Assembly (NCBI GenBank): GCA_905182995.1
Contig: CAJJDP010000067.1
Location: 259,679-323,678, forward strand
Source of the DNA: Paramecium octaurelia
Lineage: Eukaryota > Ciliophora > Oligohymenophorea > Peniculida > Parameciidae
DNA length: 64,000 bases
Direction of reading: 5' to 3'
Program-made: the position numbers and the translations under genes
Shown: positions 1 to 12,759 of the stretch, one piece after another
Position numbering within the stretch: the first letter of the stretch is position 1
Layout: each line of letters opens with the position of its first letter
The notes under the pieces: model-generated
Seen by the model: the letters and a program-made list of their open reading frames with translations, nothing else
The model's database searches: none
Told to the model about the DNA's origin: nothing

Positions 1-54
1 TATTTATCTGTATTATATATCACACGTGCACATGACTTTTCAATCTTCAAAATC

Positions 55-1035
55 TCATTATTTGGATACTATGTTAAATACTAATATATTACTTTGTTTA
101 AAGGTAATACGGGAATCGCCAAATTATCTTCCGTTTTACTTCAAAATTAAATACATAAGATTTTCATTCTATAAAAGGAGTTACCCTGAAGGTTTTTAGT
201 TGGGTCTTTTGAGTTCAATTTCATCGATTTTGCAGTTAGTTTGACTAACAATCCAATTGATGAATTCTTGATTAGTTTTTTTGGAATCCAGATTTTCAAA
301 GGCTATCTTATATCCATCATCTTCCTATTCTACTTATTCCTATTGATTGTTTTTGGAATAGTTGGAGTTATTTGAAAATTGCTTTCCGTTATTGAATTTG
401 GCTTCTCTGACAAAGATTTGAATTTCATTGCTTGTATATTTGCCATCCTATTGTGAACAATAACAATTACTTTTTCTTGCAATCTAAATTTTCTGCCTTC
501 CAAAATTAACAATTTCTAGACTTTGTCTGCTCCTGTAACAACGACATATCCTTTGGTAGCTTATTTCTATACTTTTTTGCACTCTTCAATTTCCCCCTGT
601 TTCAAATCGCATCTATCCAAAATATAATTAATGATTTGGATGGGCACTGTATTTGGGGGTAGATTTTAGATTTCAACAACTGGGGTAATAAATTGACAAA
701 ATACCAAACTTTTGTTTAGAGTTGTCTGGAACACTGTCAAGGTATTTTTACTTTTTCTTGACTTCTCTTTCAATGGTTTTCCCACCCTTGTATCCACCAG
801 GGATTCTGTACCCATTCATATCATAGAAGTTGTAATCTTCATCGAAATAGCCAGCAGGTTCTCCATCTCTGTCATAGTAATTTAATGCTTTGTCTACCCA
901 ACTCCCGTAATCATCAACAATATAAATGTCGGTTGAGCTATCGGATTATGCAATTCTGAATCCTTCTCCCTCAGGACCATCGTATTAAATATACTAATCA
1001 AAAAGAGCTGGGTTATGAGATGGTTTGTGTGTCAT
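55..1035 (-). CDS. RRM-like putative RNA-binding protein, 310 aa
   Basis: Two introns (25 and 23 nt) give an open frame of 310 residues ending in TGA; TAA and TAG occur inside as glutamine. The N-terminal 100 residues are acidic and rich in Gly, Tyr and Asp (including the run YDGPEGEGF). Residues of about 115-205 alternate beta-like and helical stretches beginning VVEIQNLPPNT, which resembles an RRM with an RNP2-like strand. A second, weaker repeat of this kind follows an Asn/Gln linker near residues 225-300. An RNA-binding or translation-initiation role would fit, but the aromatic RNP1 residues are not obvious, so the family is uncertain. It is divergently arranged with the MAP kinase gene, with a 178-nt gap holding an AT microsatellite. 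Confidence 0.7.
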
Positions 1036-1051
1036 TAATAAAATAAATAAT

Positions 1052-1080
1052 TATAATAATAATAATAATATATATATATA
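1052..1080. repeat. (TAA)n/(TA)n microsatellite
   Basis: A short run of TAA/AAT units passes into TA dinucleotides in the divergent gap between the RRM-like gene and the MAP kinase gene. It is simple sequence of the kind common in AT-rich ciliate spacers, and no function is implied. Confidence 0.8.
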
Positions 1081-1213
1081 AGAGGTATTCAAAATGATAA
1101 CTACTAATAGATGAATAGTGGAATGATTGCGAAGATCAAGGATGTTATTTATGTTACTTCATTTCAAATGGGATTTGTACTGATCGAATATTTTTATAAA
1201 ATAAATAATATTA

Positions 1214-2345
<1,132 letters not shown>

Positions 2346-2366
2346 TTTATTTTAATTAATATATAC

Positions 2367-5342
2367 ATGGATCTGAGTTCCCAACTAAATTAGATGAAAT
2401 TTATAAAAGGTCTTGATTTTCGCAAGAATCTCATAGACAACGGACACTTGGGTCAGGGCAACAACATGGTGTACAATGTCTTAGTCAATGGAAAAATGTA
2501 TGCGTTAAAAGTAAGGCATCCTTGTTTATTAAGTAAGTAATAATGAATTCATGCAACATTGAAAATGAAATCAAAATTATGTAATCATTATCTCACTCAC
2601 CATATGTGATCAATCTGATTGATTATATGATATTAGAAACAGTCCATTAAGATAAATACACTTAAAGTCAGTAATTTGCATATTTGCTTATGGAAAAGGG
2701 GTAACAGAATCTAGAGCAATATCTGAGACAGAGAGAGTAGCAATATCTAGAGGTCGAGGAATTGCACAGAATATTGGAATAATTAATAAATATATTCGAG
2801 GATCTCCAACAAAAAAACATTGCTCATCGAGATATAAAATTAGTCAACATTCTAATTATGGAACAATTTTAACTCAAAGCATGCGATGTTGGCTGCAGTT
2901 CTCAAGTGGAAACCATTCAAACTATCAGCGTTGTCGGAACAGAATCCTACTTAGCTCCAGAGTTGTTGAATGCAGAAACTCATAGACTTAAACACAACCC
3001 CTTTAAAAGTGATGTCTACTCTTTGGGGTTGTGTTTTCTTTACATAATCACCCTTTAATTAATACACTCAAGATAGAAAGGCAATGCTCAAGTTGAAGAA
3101 GAAATAACTGCAGATTATTTAAAGCATGTTCAAAGAATTACTGCTGACGATAATCTCATTATTTCAATCCTCAAAAAAATGTTGTAAATCAATCCTATCA
3201 ATCGCCCTGATTTTATAGAATTGAAATAGACTTATCTATAGTTAAAAGAATCTCAAAATCAGCTAACTAACTTATCCAAAGGAACTACCTTCGAATCTTT
3301 TGAATCCCCCAAAAGATCCCCTTTGTAATTCGATTATCTTTCACCGGATACTGTGTTAAAGAGAGGGAGAAATACAGGATCCAATTTTTATAAGGAAGAA
3401 AGACAACAGTCAGTCAAAAATCTCCCTTCTAATTTGAGTAACTCAAAAAAATAAAAATCTTAAGCCAATCTATTATCAGAATCAACAAGGAAAATATCAT
3501 CCTCAAAATCACCCTCTAATTCTTCAACTCAGAATTTGCATATAAAGGATTCATCATTCTCAAAAAACTCATCCTCAAACCCTATTAAACTTACTCAATA
3601 GAGCAAACCGAAATTCTACTAAGCTCCTGCATCGCCAAATCATAGTCAAACCAATTTCTAACAGAGGCAATTCTCTAAGTTCCATCAATCTGTGATTGAA
3701 AGTAAAAAAGCCTACACTGAGAGCTACTCTCAATCATTCCCAGCAATACAAACCATTTTACCTACTGAATAGCAGTAGCCTTATGATGATTTACTCTATT
3801 GTAACTATGAAGATCTAATTAATTCATACTAATTTTAGAATTATGTTTGCCTCATACAAACAAAGCAAAAATCAAATTCAAAACGAAATAAATGCTAATT
3901 GCCTAACAGTTGCAAATTATTAAATTTATAACTCAATAATTAAACTCCAGAACTTCATTTATCTCCAGTCAATGACATACAAATATTGATCCTTGAATTA
4001 ATTGATGATTGTAATGATCATAATCAAAATTATCGGTGGTCTGAAAATCTCAGTTGCATGAACTTTTAAGCAATAACACAATTGAAGATTATTGTTAACA
4101 CTCAATAACCTTAAGCTAATAATATTATCTAGTTTCTTAACAAAATTTAGCACATCCCTAAAATTTAATTAATATTCCAATCTGAAATATCAGAATCGGA
4201 TCATAGAACCATTATGTGGAAATTAAGCAGATATAATTGCACTTCCCTTGAGTTTAGAATACCTCATATTAAATTAACCTTAACCCAAAACTCTTAATTG
4301 TGGTAATTCAATTAATCTTTGGAAGAATTGTACTTAGATTATGAAGATTGTGGGATCCACTAGATATTCTCATTTCTAGTTACATCATTAAGAACAGTTG
4401 TATTCAAGAAGTTTTACATCAATTTATCAAATTTGCAATCAAAAGATTCAGAAATAAGTTTGTTTCTTGAATATTTAGGAACCAAATAATTACTCAGAGA
4501 CTTAACATTAATTATGGATCACATTGCAAATTACGATAGAATGGTATAAGAAAAATTGAAGACTAACATATCTAAATTAAAAAATCTAGAAAGAGTACAA
4601 CTATCACTTGTGGGTAATAATACTAATCTTGAATTCTTGGAAAAATTATTACATAATTTAGAACAACTAAATTCGCTTAAGGTAATAATCATACGCTTAG
4701 ACAGGGTATTTTAAAAAGCCTAGATAAGAGAATTGATTAAGATATATCCATTTTTGAATTCATTTGTTTTATAATTTTATGGTACAGTTAAAACATTAAC
4801 GATCATCATGCATAATAATGGATTGCAAAAATAATAAGATTATGGAACTACAAAATGTAACTAAGGGAAATAAGTCATTTTGAGTTAAATGTATGAGTGT
4901 ATAAAATGTTCTAAAGCTCACTCTTTCTTCTTAAAACATAAATTTTAAATCTGTAGCACATGTGTAACATTGTGCCATTCTAAATGTGACAATTTTAATT
5001 TGAATAATAAAGAATCAATAACAGTTAGTTCAGATTCATTGATTTAAAGCTAATTTGTCATCAATAACATTAAGAAGAATCATACTTTTATTGAATCAAA
5101 TGATACATAGGATTTCAAATGTTACTGTAACTTATTGGGTAATTGCACATAAGCAATCTGTAATAAGGATAGAAACAGAAATGAAATTTAGTTTAAGTAT
5201 AGAACTTATATTTATTAGATGCAAAACATGCAATAAAATACTTTGTCGATAGTGCTCCTCTGACTGTCATACTGCTCATTGCATAAAAGAAATGTATATA
5301 AAAAACTTTCAATGTCAATGTGATTGTGATAAACACATATGA
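2367..5342 (+). CDS. Protein kinase with leucine-rich and Cys/His-rich C-terminal regions, 976 aa
   Basis: One long frame with two introns (2511-2533 and 5197-5218). Residues of about 10-300 form a kinase domain: GHLGQGNNMVYNV loop, lysine in YALK, HRDIKLVN catalytic loop, and GTESYLAPEL for the APE motif. The DFG motif reads DVG. A Ser/Asn/Gln-rich linker follows (about 310-500). Residues of about 600-790 hold leucine-rich units (LEELYLDYEDC, LRDLTLIMDHI, LERVQLSLVGNN). The last 170 residues carry many Cys and His (YECIKC, CSTCVTLCHSKC, CYCNLLGNC, CKTCNKILCRQC), resembling a UBR-box or similar zinc fold. The last intron is needed to keep the final cysteines in frame. The architecture is unusual. 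No TGA interrupts the frame, so I treat it as one gene, though two fused genes remain possible. Confidence 0.85.
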
Positions 5343-5369
5343 ATTAATAGAAATGTAATTGATTTCATA

Positions 5370-7032
5370 TCAATCTATATCCAATTTAATATCTTTTGGA
5401 TAAAATTTAAGTTAGGTCTTTTGAAGTGCATACTTTTTTAATAGTACTAACCTTTAACTAATCATATATTTCCAATATACAGGGCCTTATTATAATACAA
5501 ACACTTACTCAATTATGATTTGTAGATCTTTATTATTAATTTCAATTTCTTTGGTCCAGCAATTCAATAAACCATTGCTGATTTATTCTTCTGTTATTTC
5601 AATAGGTTATTCAATAATTTCTGGTAAATTCAATTGAATTTTAGTTCCCTTCTTAAAATCCTTATAATTAAAAGCTTCTGGAGGTAAATCGAAGATAGGT
5701 ACAACATGTTCATCGAGGATCTATTACATGTTCTTAGTATTCAATAAGACAATTATTGAATCTAATTCTTTGAGAGTAGGAGAATAGATCTTAATAATTT
5801 GCTATGATATTTTCTCCCTTATTAAAATTTAAGTAGGTAAAAAGTCGCATGTATAAAAATTGTTATCGAAACTTGTAACTTTCTTTATCCACCTTTACGA
5901 TAAGATCTTTTCAGGAAATTCATGTTTTTCTAAAAATTAATTATTTTAATTTTACAATCCATTATTAGAATCCCCAATTCTTTATTAACTGGCAACCCAG
6001 TTTAAATTTAATTTGATACTGCATTATCTGAAGCATTAATTAGCAATTCTGATTATGATATTTACTATAAGGACTGTGGCTCATTTAAATCTTCTAAAAT
6101 AAGTCCATCATCAGGTTTGCTTTAGAGGTGTAATTGCAATTTTTCATTATCAAATTATTCTGCAAATGAATGCATCTCAAAGAAGTTATTCTTAACAATA
6201 TCATGTAGTTTTTGGGGAGACAAATCAATAGTCTGTATATATTAGTATTCTTGTTGGTATAATTGAATTATTGGGAAATAAATTCTAAAGAACCCTAAAC
6301 CGGATTAATTCTTGATCACAACCACCCTTTGGAACTCTTCTGTGTTGAAATGATTAACCTTATACTTCAATCTATTGAGTCCCTTCTACTTTAAAGCTAC
6401 AGTATTTCTCTCCAGTAATTATAAGTTTTTTTGAAAGAAATCCAAGGGATCTGAATGAGTATTGAATATGGCCAGAGCCATTTAGAATGTCAATTAAAGA
6501 GGTTTGGTTGATTTCTTGTTTACCTCGCCTTCAAATTCCCTTATCCACTCTATTTCGCAAGATTTTATTAAAGCAAGTATGGGCATCTTTTGATATTTGT
6601 AAATTTTCTTGAAATATGTCCTCTCCTCTTTTGGAACGGATTCTGTGTCCTCTGCATCAGTAAGTTCAGTGACCACGTTTCTATTTATTGGTTCTAATCG
6701 TGCACTAGAGTGACCAAATTTTTGGGAGTAATGAAATTTAGACAAACCTTAAAAGCCTCTATCGCACGCAGCTCCAAAATGTCTGTTACTGAAATCGAGG
6801 CTGAGAACGAGTCCTTGGATAAATAGTCTGTTTTACTTTGCACAACCAATTATTTGATGGTTGGACTCTATTGTAAGATGGAACTTCTTTGAATCGGAGG
6901 GAGCATCTTGCTTTCGTTGTGACTAAATTTGCTTCTAGTATTCCTAAGATAGACAGGTTCAAGTAATTTATGTTGAGAAGTCATAATCGTGGGAAGAATA
7001 TCGAATTTTGTATGACTATTGTTGTTGTTCAT
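5370..7032 (-). CDS. Unknown protein, 538 aa
   Basis: Not recognised. Two introns (6748-6767, 20 nt; 5930-5955, 26 nt) join three frames into 538 codons. The N-terminus is basic and Ser-rich, and the middle has amphipathic helices with LDFFQKNLQLLERNT. The C-terminal half is rich in Ile, Leu and Gln, ending in a Lys-rich tail. No membrane segment or signal peptide is clear. The start chosen lies only 11 nt after the stop of the PI4-kinase gene. A second in-frame ATG at 6984 would leave a more usual 59-nt gap and is a good alternative. It converges with the kinase fusion gene, with 27 nt between the two stops. Confidence 0.72.
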
Positions 7033-7043
7033 TAATATAATAA

Positions 7044-9184
7044 TCAAGGAATAATGCCATTTGTCAATTTTTAGAAATCGTCATAGTATTTTGTATATTT
7101 ATTGTTGGCACTTTGGGTAACTAGTTTATGTACATGTTCCTCAAGTTGTTACTCGTTAAGGTCCAATTTGAATCTGTCTTTGAAGACTTTCATATCAAAT
7201 TTTTCTAAGCAAGGCAATTCGTTATCGATTTTCATGGCCTCCAAAATAAAGGCAAATTTGTCCACGTTCTTTCTCAATTCCAAATAACCTAGTAATAGTT
7301 TACTTTTGAATAATTGAAACATGCAACTCTCCTATCCATCAAGCAATTCGATATATTCTTTTGTTAATTTGAATGGAGCAGATTCAAATTTGATTCCCCC
7401 CGGAGCAATGGTTAAGATGAATCCAAAGTCAATATGGATTATATGACCTTGGTTATCAATTAGAATGTTGCCATTGTGTCTATCCTTAATTTAGAATAGA
7501 TATTGGAGTAAACTATAAGATGTTAAACTCAAAATAAAATTGAGTTAAGCCTCTTCAAAGTTGTCTCCGAAGATGCTGTTATAAATATCCCTGAGAGTCA
7601 TGGAAGGCATGGACTTCTTAAGTTGATCCATTGACATTGTATCATTACAGAATTCTAAAATTCCTGAGTCCACTGAAGTGATTATGATATCATAAGATTT
7701 GACATAGAGTCCGACCTAGGTTAAGATCTAAGAGAGTATAAGTTGAAATGATTACATCTTCAGAGACTTTAATGATTTGCATCATCATTTGTTCTTGTCT
7801 CAAATCATCACCTCCCTTGATCAACAAGCTTCTCAAACAATAGGATTTGAATTGTCCATAAGGAGAGTTCGATTGGATGACCTATCTTTTATCTTCCCAT
7901 TGCTCACTAAAGGGGCCACTTTTCAAATCATTTTAGGAGGGAGATTGCAATTATTAAATTTCTTGTTGTTAGACAAAGTTCTTAGGAGTGTTTAATTACT
8001 TTTGAATCTTCTCGATGATCACCTTTTTGTTTGGATACTCTGAGACACATAAATAATTACAATACCATTAGCAATTTAATCAAGAAAAGTAACATTGTCT
8101 AATTCTTTGTCGCTGTGTTTTAGTTTTTCTTCTTGCTTAAACAAATCCTTAAAATCTTTCTCGTATAATTATTTATTGGTATATGACTGGATTTGGTCAA
8201 TGCAACTTCTTCTACGCACAATTTATTCCTTTTTAAGAGGAGGAAATTGCTAATCAAACCTCTTTTTATTCTAATGGAGAATTTATTACCTTGCTAACTA
8301 AATAAAAAAACCCATATCAATACCTTATCTTTATTTTCCTGCAAGAAATCTTCAAAGACAGTGTAATCGAATTGATGCAAAGCATCAAATTCCAAAAAGG
8401 CTTAAGAATCAATTGACAATTGTTTTTAAAGAGTGACAAGTGATTATTCACGTTATTCATACTCGTCCATATCTACAGTTTCGACCACCAATTTATATGG
8501 TACTCTCTTCTTAGTATTAAATGATTGTGCTTCAGTATCAATAATACGAACAACCATCTATGATCTGCCTTTAAATGGTAGTATTATTCCTTTGCAGTAT
8601 TTGATACCAGGATTATTTCGACGAAAACTCTCCAAAGCCCTATTCCCTTTAATGAGATTCCGTCTCAAATAGAGTTGTCTCTCATTCAGAGGCACATTCT
8701 TAAGATGCAATGATAAGACAGTCAAACAAGTCACAAATCTATGAATAGAATTCACATAATTCGATCTGCTCTCCTTTTCTAGAAATTGATTCTCTGAAAT
8801 TTGATTTACCATAGCTTCTTCTATTTTTTAATCGAATACAGCCACACTATTTTCAGCACTCTGTCTCTCTTTATAAGAATAAGCCTCATAAGACCATTTG
8901 ATCTAGTAATGAGAAATTTGAAAATACTATCTCATAAAATGCTATATGTTCTGCACACTTCTTCAATAAATACTCACCAAGTTGGGGCCATCTCTTTCTT
9001 GTGAATAGATAGCTAACTTTATGAAATCAAATCAATACACCAATCCTGATAAGTATGTGCTAGTCTCATCGTAATTCAATTAATTCAGTCTTTCCAAAAA
9101 CTCCGTCAGAGTTGATTCTTAAACATCCTTGCATATGATCTTCCTAAAGGATTCGTCGATGCTTATCTATTTACCTTAATTCAT
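7044..9184 (-). CDS. PI4K: Phosphatidylinositol 4-kinase, type III beta/Pik1-like, 663 aa
   Basis: The C-terminal third is a PI3/PI4-kinase catalytic domain. Seen are GGDDLRQEQ, the helix YVKSYDIIITSVDSGILEF, catalytic loop DRHNGNIL, and activation loop IDFGF, followed by the PI4K-like ending FKLTKEYIELLDG. The N-terminal part fits the lipid-kinase-unique helical region. It is somewhat shorter than animal PI4KB (about 800 residues). Six introns (24, 20, 25, 26, 26 and 28 nt) are needed; with them the length divides exactly by three. By family, it makes PI4P on Golgi-type membranes. The ATG at 9184 lies 23 nt from the divergent ATG of the secreted-protein gene, an extremely short shared promoter. 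Confidence 0.93.
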
Positions 9185-9207
9185 TAATTTATTCTTATAT
9201 AATTAAA

Positions 9208-9740
9208 ATGCTCCTATTTTTGATAGCTCTTGCTCGATCTCAGTCTGCCTCCTCTTCAGGAATGAATGAGGTACCCATCTATTGTTTTAGGACTCCAAAA
9301 TCACTTATGAAACATACTATGCCCAACTCCTACCCTATTACATAGTCGACATGTCATTCCCAGACTATTTCCAAATATCAATGAAGATTAGTGGATGTGA
9401 AACCTGCGATTCTCCTTACATTGAAGGAGGACCTGACATGATCATTGAACTCAACTATTCCCTTTTCATTGTGAAATGCGATCAGATATGGGAGTTGCAT
9501 GGAATCTGTGGAACCTACTTAGAAGTTCACAAGTAATTGCCATTAATCCTATTTCCAAGACCATTAAACAAAGAAATAATATATGAGCAGCAAATCAAAG
9601 GAAAAGGAACTCTAAAAACATAAATGCTAACCAAATCATTAAAAAGTGGTCGCTATGAAATCTGGGTTGTTGTTCGCAGTAAAATTGGATTTGTCATTTA
9701 ATATGTGAAATCATTTTATATTACTATTGTCAATTAGTGA
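9208..9740 (+). CDS. Small secreted protein with cysteine pairs, 170 aa
   Basis: The protein starts with a classic short signal peptide (MLLFLIALARS) and is then hydrophilic and beta-rich. One intron (9271-9290, 20 nt) fixes the frame. Four cysteines appear as CETC, later single C residues in VKCDQIWEL and GICGTYL, and could form two disulphides. There is no transmembrane segment. I do not recognise the family; the regular alternation suggests a small beta-sandwich, possibly lipid-binding. It is divergent from the PI4-kinase gene. The likely location is the secretory pathway or cell surface. Confidence 0.78.
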
Positions 9741-9800
9741 TGCATTTTATAAATTTAAACTTAATATAGTATTGCCATTAGAGATTGTATAGTTATGTTG

Positions 9801-10070
9801 ATGAGGAACTAATAACACAAAGAATTATCTCTAGGGCCTGTTTCTCATTCAAGAATGCCTTAAATTAAGTCTCATTTAATTGGATTAAATAGGAATTCAA
9901 AATATTAATAGGCCTACAAATTATAAAAAGGAAGAGGAATTAGATTTGATGAAAAAGAGCAACTTAATCTATTAACGAAATTTCTATTGAATAAAAGTAA
10001 AAATGAGGAATAAACAAAACAACTCTAAAAGTCCTCAACCATAAGTGAAATTATATTATGTAAAATTTGA
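9801..10070 (+). CDS. Small hypothetical protein, 89 aa
   Basis: An intronless frame from ATG to TGA. The protein is basic and Gln/Lys/Ser-rich (including NRNSKYQQAYKLQKGRGI and a charged helix FDEKEQLNLLTKFLLNKSK). No family is recognised and there is no signal or membrane segment. It lies between the secreted-protein gene and the convergent coiled-coil gene, with 23 nt separating the two stops. Composition looks coding rather than spacer-like, but homologues would be needed to be sure. Confidence 0.5.
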
Positions 10071-10093
10071 TAAAATATTCAAAATATTCATTG

Positions 10094-11607
10094 TCAGATC
10101 TACGACTATGGAAATACATCAGGATACTATAGAAGATTAGATTATCAATGAATACCTATCCAGGTCTATAAGATGGTGCATTAGATCGAACTCCTGATTT
10201 GGACAGTTCGTTCTACTTTTTCTTTAATGACTCCAACTCAGCAGTGGTCACAACCAACTCTTCTTAGACTTAATGATATTCTCTGTTGAGTTCTTAGAAC
10301 TTGTTCTTCCAAATTTGAACATCGTTTGTAAGTTTGGTAGTTTCTTCATAGGTTGTATTGCTATTTTAATATTCGTATTCAAGATCCTAATACATTTTGT
10401 CTAGTTCATTATATCTCGATTTCCAATCTTCAATTTCGATATTCAATTATTAGATTTGACTTCTGAGCCTATCAATTTAGTCCTTGTCTTCATTGTTTGA
10501 TTAGATAGTTGGTTTAAAACTGAGTTGGTTGGCTTTAAGAGAATCGTACTCTGACTTCATTTGTAGAATCTTATTGTCTAATTCTGAAATCTTACTATTC
10601 AAGTATTTGATGGTTGATTCCTGTTATTGGATTTGAGATCTGAGACGATTAGTTTCATCATTCTTCTATCTCAATTCATTCTGCAACCTCTCTATTTCAA
10701 GTTGGAAATTCTAAAGTTTGCCATCATTTTCAAATTAAGAATTTAATTTAAGTGATTCTATTTCCCTATTTCGATTATCAACCATTTCCTTCAATCTTCT
10801 AATCTCAACCTCATACTAAGCAGAATCTCTCAATTATGCTTCAAGTCTTTGGTATTTTAACTTCCATTCTTCAGTCTCAGCCCTTTGACTATTTACAGAG
10901 AATTGAGCTCTGTCAATTTCTTATCTCAATTAAGAGAGAGTGGCTTCATATTCCTTAAGTGACAATTGATGTCTGCTGTCAGCCATTGATAATTCTAGAA
11001 TGCGATATCTCTTAGAGAGTTCTTCGTTTTGATCTCTGAGTCTAACAATTTCGGCATTTAACATGGCTTCATTCTCGACCATAATTGCTCTCATCTTATC
11101 AATATCTATTTCTGCTTATTATCTTGCTTGTTTGTCAGTTGCCATATATAATTTGTGTTTGTATTGATCCAATTCCAAAGACATATCCAACAAACACTTA
11201 TTTAATCTATCAATTTCCAGATACAATTAATTGATCTATGGTGAAATTATTGGAATTCTCATACCTTCAAAGTATCTTCAACATAAGTGATTTTTTCAGT
11301 AGCCCCAATCCCTCTGAGTCTCATCACTTCTGTTTGACATTCTGTTAATGCCTGCTCCAATTATGAGCATTTGGCCTTCCAAACACTCTCAATCTCATCT
11401 CGAGTAACCACTGTAATTGGAGCTTCTCGATGATACATTTCTCTAACATGAGGATGAGTAACTGTGTGACTCTATGAATTCTCGTTCGGTTTATAGGATT
11501 GCTTAATTAATTAATAAATGGAATACATAGGGGGGTCGAACAGATTGCTATGGTTGAGGATAGCCGTACGCCTACCCATATTGTTAAGAAGCTGGACTAT
11601 ATTTCAT
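10094..11607 (-). CDS. Coiled-coil cytoskeletal protein, 476 aa
   Basis: Three introns (25, 29 and 29 nt; the last at 10127-10155) give 476 residues. The N-terminus is Tyr/Pro/Gln-rich (ASQQYGQAYGYPQPQQ), then a conserved-looking motif HREAPITVVTRDEIESVWKAKC precedes a long coiled coil from about residue 75 to 450. This is dense in Glu, Leu, Arg and Lys with regular heptads (LEIDRLNKCLLDMSLELDQ, IRRLKEMVDNRNREIESLK). The tail is Ser/Pro/Gln-rich. The shape resembles ciliate cortex, epiplasm or basal-body coiled-coil proteins, which is inference from composition only. Confidence 0.82.
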
Positions 11608-11640
11608 TACGTACTGTTAAATAATTAATATAACAGAAAT

Positions 11641-11850
11641 TCATCTGATATATGTTATAATGATTTAAAATTCAATGACATCCCCTTTTTTGGAGTCTTG
11701 CTGATACTTTATCTCATTTACTATCTTCAAATCTATAGGTATACCACTTTTTTATTTTAAAGTGATCTGTGCTTTTTCAACAATCAAAACATATATTAAT
11801 ATTAATGATCTATTTTATTTAATGATATTAGCATATATATAATATAACAT
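11641..11850 (-). CDS. Possible small protein, 69 aa
   Basis: An intronless frame in the 321-nt space between the coiled-coil gene and the crystallin-like gene. The last 45 residues look coding (LKQKSGIPIDLKIVNEIKYQ, then KKGDVIEF), but the first 20 codons are an AT run (MLYYIYANIIKQN) that could be leader sequence. It could be a genuine tiny gene, an exon of a neighbour, or a remnant. No family is recognised. Confidence 0.35.
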
Positions 11851-11928
11851 TATCACTATTAAGAAATATCAATAATATCAAATAAATTAATTGTATAATT
11901 ATGAATTTATCATAAAAGAACATCGCGA

Positions 11929-12724
11929 TCAGCGTGTTCTTAAGTTAAAGTTCTAAACCAAGGCCAAAAATTTGTGAGATTTTTTCTCATACAACTATGT
12001 AAGTGCTAACGGTTAATTTATACATTCTTGGCTTTCCTTCAAAATGATCTTTTCACCAGAAAAATCTTCTTAATTATAAAGTCTGACTGAATATCCTTTT
12101 GGAATTTGAATGGATTTTATTTCATGATCAAAATTACTATGTTTATTACAATCTATACTCAATGTTTCTTTGAGATTCACATAGGTCAAGTGATTCCCCT
12201 TTGAAATGACATTATGAGTAGATTACTATGCAATCAGAATTCTAAACAGTCTTTTCAGTTTCTGCTAATATTAGATAAAACTATATTACAGTTTTAGTTA
12301 ATATCTTACTAAGTAATAGATTAAGTACTCTAAGTATCTATCATGTCTAGTGAAGGTATACCATTTGCACCCTCTTTATTACAAGATTATATACTTATAG
12401 TGAATTTTCATCATTTGAGAATGAATCTAATTCTGAATTTGAAGTGTTAATACTCAAATGGTCTAAAATAAAATTATTTGGATCTTCATTAGAGTTATTT
12501 ATTTCATTGTTTTAGGTTATGTCTGTGTTGGAAGAGATAAAATGGCCATCAAAATCAAAATATCCTTGTTGTGATAATGCTTAATCAGTATTTCTTTGAT
12601 TTTTATCAAAATTAACCATGGTAGGTATGGGATTGGTTTCAATCTCACTCAATTCCATTTTGGATTAGGCTAGCACTATGGCTGGAATAAGAATAATTCT
12701 AAACATTAAAGCCTATATTGGCAT
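11929..12724 (-). CDS. Secreted protein with beta/gamma-crystallin-like segment, 250 aa
   Basis: It begins with a signal-peptide-like stretch (LMFRIILIPAIVLA), followed by an Asn/Ser/Asp-rich low-complexity region to about residue 120. Two introns, about 23 and 17-20 nt, connect to a C-terminal domain of about 100 residues. That domain contains GYSVRLYNQEDFSGEKI, which matches the aromatic-x-x-x-x-x-x-Gly strand of a crystallin Greek key (pattern YxxxxFxG). Only one clear Greek key is seen. The product may be secreted or stored in a granule. The exact acceptor of the second intron is uncertain, though either choice keeps the frame. Confidence 0.68.
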
Positions 12725-12759
12725 TTTAAAACGGATTAATTAATATTATATAATGTTTG

